The notes under the pieces: generated by a model | The model's database searches: none | Told to the model about the DNA's origin: nothing | Seen by the model: the letters and a program-made list of their open reading frames with translations, nothing else | Shown: piece after piece, positions 15,162 to 16,263 of the stretch | Layout of the letters: each line of letters starts with the position of its first letter | Numbering within the stretch: the first letter of the stretch is position 1 | Program-made: the position numbers and the translations under genes | From: Paracoccaceae bacterium | GTDB lineage: Bacteria; Pseudomonadota; Alphaproteobacteria; Rhodobacterales; Rhodobacteraceae | Direction: 5' to 3' | Assembly (NCBI GenBank): GCA_003512825.1 | Contig: DOOI01000023.1 | Span: forward strand, 6,742-23,004 | DNA: 16,263 nt

Positions 15162-15950
15162 ATGTTTAAGGGGTTTTACGCCGTTTTAGGCGTTTTCGCG
15201 GCATTTATCCGCAGCTTCGCCTTTGGCGCGGTGGTGGTTTTTGCCCTTGGGACTGCCACGCTGAGCCTTGGCGCCAGTTTCAACCTGTGGTCATGGCCCA
15301 CCCTTGCGCTTGCATGGGGCGACACGCCCTTGCCCAACGCGGGCATGTGGGCGCTCCTTGGAGTGACAGCGCTTTCGATAGCGCTGCTCTTCTACTTGCC
15401 CGCCAACGCACGGATGATGGCGCTCGAACTCAGCCACCGTCGTTTTGAGCTTTCCATGCGCGACATCACCCGCGCCTATCACATTGCCCATGCCGAAGAC
15501 CGCGCATCCGCCTTTCGCCTCTCCTCCGAATTTGAAGCCGTCAAAGAACGCCTCGCCTTCCTGCGCCGTCACCCCGACCTTGGCAGCTTGGAACCAGAGC
15601 TTCTTGATATCGCAGCAAAAATGAGTTTCGCCTCACGCGATCTTGCCAAGATTTATTCCGACGAGCGCGTCGCACGCGCCCGTACCTTCCTGCGCCAACG
15701 CCAAGAAGAAATCGATAACTTCACCGCCCGCATTCAAGATGCCCGAGCCGTCGTCGAGGATCTGCGCGGACATATCCAAGAACTGGATCTAACCGAATCC
15801 CAAGGTCAGCGCGACCTCGCGCGCCTGCGTGCGGATCCGGCGCAACTCATCCCCGAAGTCTTCACCACCGACGGTCCACCGTCGCCCAGCATCGTCACCC
15901 CGCTGCGAAAGCGCTCCGATGCGATCGACAAGTCGCTTTTCGGCGAATAA
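15162..15950 (+). CDS. Membrane-anchored coiled-coil protein, function unknown
   Basis: The 262-residue protein has two hydrophobic segments (about 8-36 and 61-81), then a long charged helical region. Residues 82-135 (MMALELSHRRFELSMRDI...) and 160-225 (LAKIYSDERVARARTF..., IQDARAVVEDLRGHIQELD) look like coiled coil, and the C-terminus is Pro-rich and polar. From memory, relatives in Rhodobacteraceae are sometimes labelled 'DNA repair protein', but I see no nuclease, ATPase or DNA-binding motif to justify it. Topology suggests a membrane hairpin with a cytoplasmic helical domain, perhaps a scaffold. It is preceded by an AT-rich 127-base gap and followed by tatA. Confidence 0.65.
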   Translation: MFKGFYAVLGVFAAFIRSFAFGAVVVFALGTATLSLGASFNLWSWPTLALAWGDTPLPNAGMWALLGVTALSIALLFYLPANARMMALELSHRRFELSMRDITRAYHIAHAEDRASAFRLSSEFEAVKERLAFLRRHPDLGSLEPELLDIAAKMSFASRDLAKIYSDERVARARTFLRQRQEEIDNFTARIQDARAVVEDLRGHIQELDLTESQGQRDLARLRADPAQLIPEVFTTDGPPSPSIVTPLRKRSDAIDKSLFGE

Positions 15951-16012
15951 CCGAGTCCGAATTGGCCAATCCCCACCCTTCCTTGCCCAACAATTGCCCC
16001 TTCACTGGAAAT

Positions 16013-16032
16013 TTCCCGTTTGAAATCGGGAA
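16013..16032 (+). other. Hairpin between the coiled-coil gene and tatA
   Basis: TTCCCG (16013-16018) pairs with CGGGAA (16027-16032) around an eight-base loop. It could end transcription from the upstream gene, but no T run follows immediately. It overlaps the -35 hexamer of a candidate tatA promoter. Confidence 0.3.
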
Positions 16033-16047
16033 TGAGCCTTTTATCGG
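16020..16047 (+). promoter_or_regulatory. Candidate tatA promoter
   Basis: TTGAAA (16020-16025) and TATCGG (16042-16047) are separated by 16 bases. The -35 is good (five of six) and the -10 is weak (three of six). A second hairpin, CGCCG (16095-16099) with CGGCG (16105-16109) and an AAAAA loop, would lie in the leader 22 bases before the tatA start. Confidence 0.3.
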
Positions 16048-16131
16048 CCCGCGCGACCCATTAGATAGAAGCGGCATGAATGCGGATGGGGGAACGCCGA
16101 AAAACGGCGCCCCGGACAGGGAGAAATACAC

Positions 16132-16263
16132 ATGCTCAACAATATCGGCCTTCCCGGCCTCCTTCTCATCGCTGTTGTGGTGCTCGTCCTTTTTGGGCGC
16201 GGCAAGATCAGCTCGCTGATGGGCGAAGTCGGCAAAGGCATCACCGCCTTCAAAAAAGGCGTC
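16132..16263 (+). CDS. tatA: Twin-arginine translocase subunit TatA (3' end outside the window)
   Basis: TatA forms the membrane pore-like component that exports folded twin-arginine-signal proteins. The 44 visible residues show the family plan: a short N-terminus, one hydrophobic helix (about 6-20, [15 protein letters not shown]), the FG hinge in [17 protein letters not shown], and an amphipathic helix beginning AFKKGV. An AGGGAG ribosome-binding site (16118-16123) lies eight bases before the ATG. The frame remains open to the window edge, so tatB and tatC are expected beyond it. Confidence 0.93.
   Translation, partial: MLNNIGLPGLLLIAVVVLVLFGRGKISSLMGEVGKGITAFKKGV

Overview
This window looks like chromosomal DNA of an alphaproteobacterium, most likely a Rhodobacteraceae (Roseobacter-type) species. 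The reasons are a moderately high G+C content judged by eye, C-ending codons in most genes, and the sequence character of PyrC, PyrE, DnaB, Alr, MlaE/MlaF and TatA. All genes but one lie on the + strand. No tRNA, rRNA, CRISPR array, insertion sequence or phage gene was seen.

Region 1 (1-4640) is a cell-surface glycan island. It holds the C-terminus of a sulfotransferase-like gene, a long sulfotransferase-like/glycosyltransferase fusion, an FkbM-type methyltransferase and a second glycosyltransferase. The genes overlap by one base or lie 1-7 bases apart, so they form one operon. Two consecutive genes are broken by single small lesions. A TAA replaces a conserved Glu codon of the first glycosyltransferase (1814-1816). 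A run of eight G (3047-3054) puts the methyltransferase one base out of frame exactly at its S-adenosylmethionine-binding glycine motif. The last glycosyltransferase, a paralogue, is intact. Phase variation, decay and sequence error all remain possible.

Region 2 (4745-5707) encodes an uncharacterised protein with an alpha/beta-hydrolase-like elbow that lacks the usual nucleophile.

Region 3 (5777-9227) is a housekeeping block: pyrC and pyrE (pyrimidine synthesis), then dnaB (replicative helicase). A hairpin can cover the pyrC ribosome-binding site. A perfect DnaA box (TTATCCACA) lies upstream of dnaB.

Region 4 (9234-11518) is a divergent pair: an Lrp/AsnC-type regulator on the minus strand and a thiamine-diphosphate enzyme of the acetolactate synthase superfamily. 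Repeats between them could be the regulator's operator.

Region 5 (11679-15034) runs alr (D-alanine supply for the wall), mlaE and mlaF (phospholipid-transport ABC permease and ATPase), a small membrane protein and a PqiA-like membrane protein. alr, mlaE and mlaF are chained by ATGA stop/start overlaps, so cell-wall and outer-membrane lipid functions appear to be co-expressed. No MCE-domain (MlaD) gene is present.

Region 6 (15162-16263) holds a membrane-anchored coiled-coil protein and the start of tatA, which is cut by the window end.
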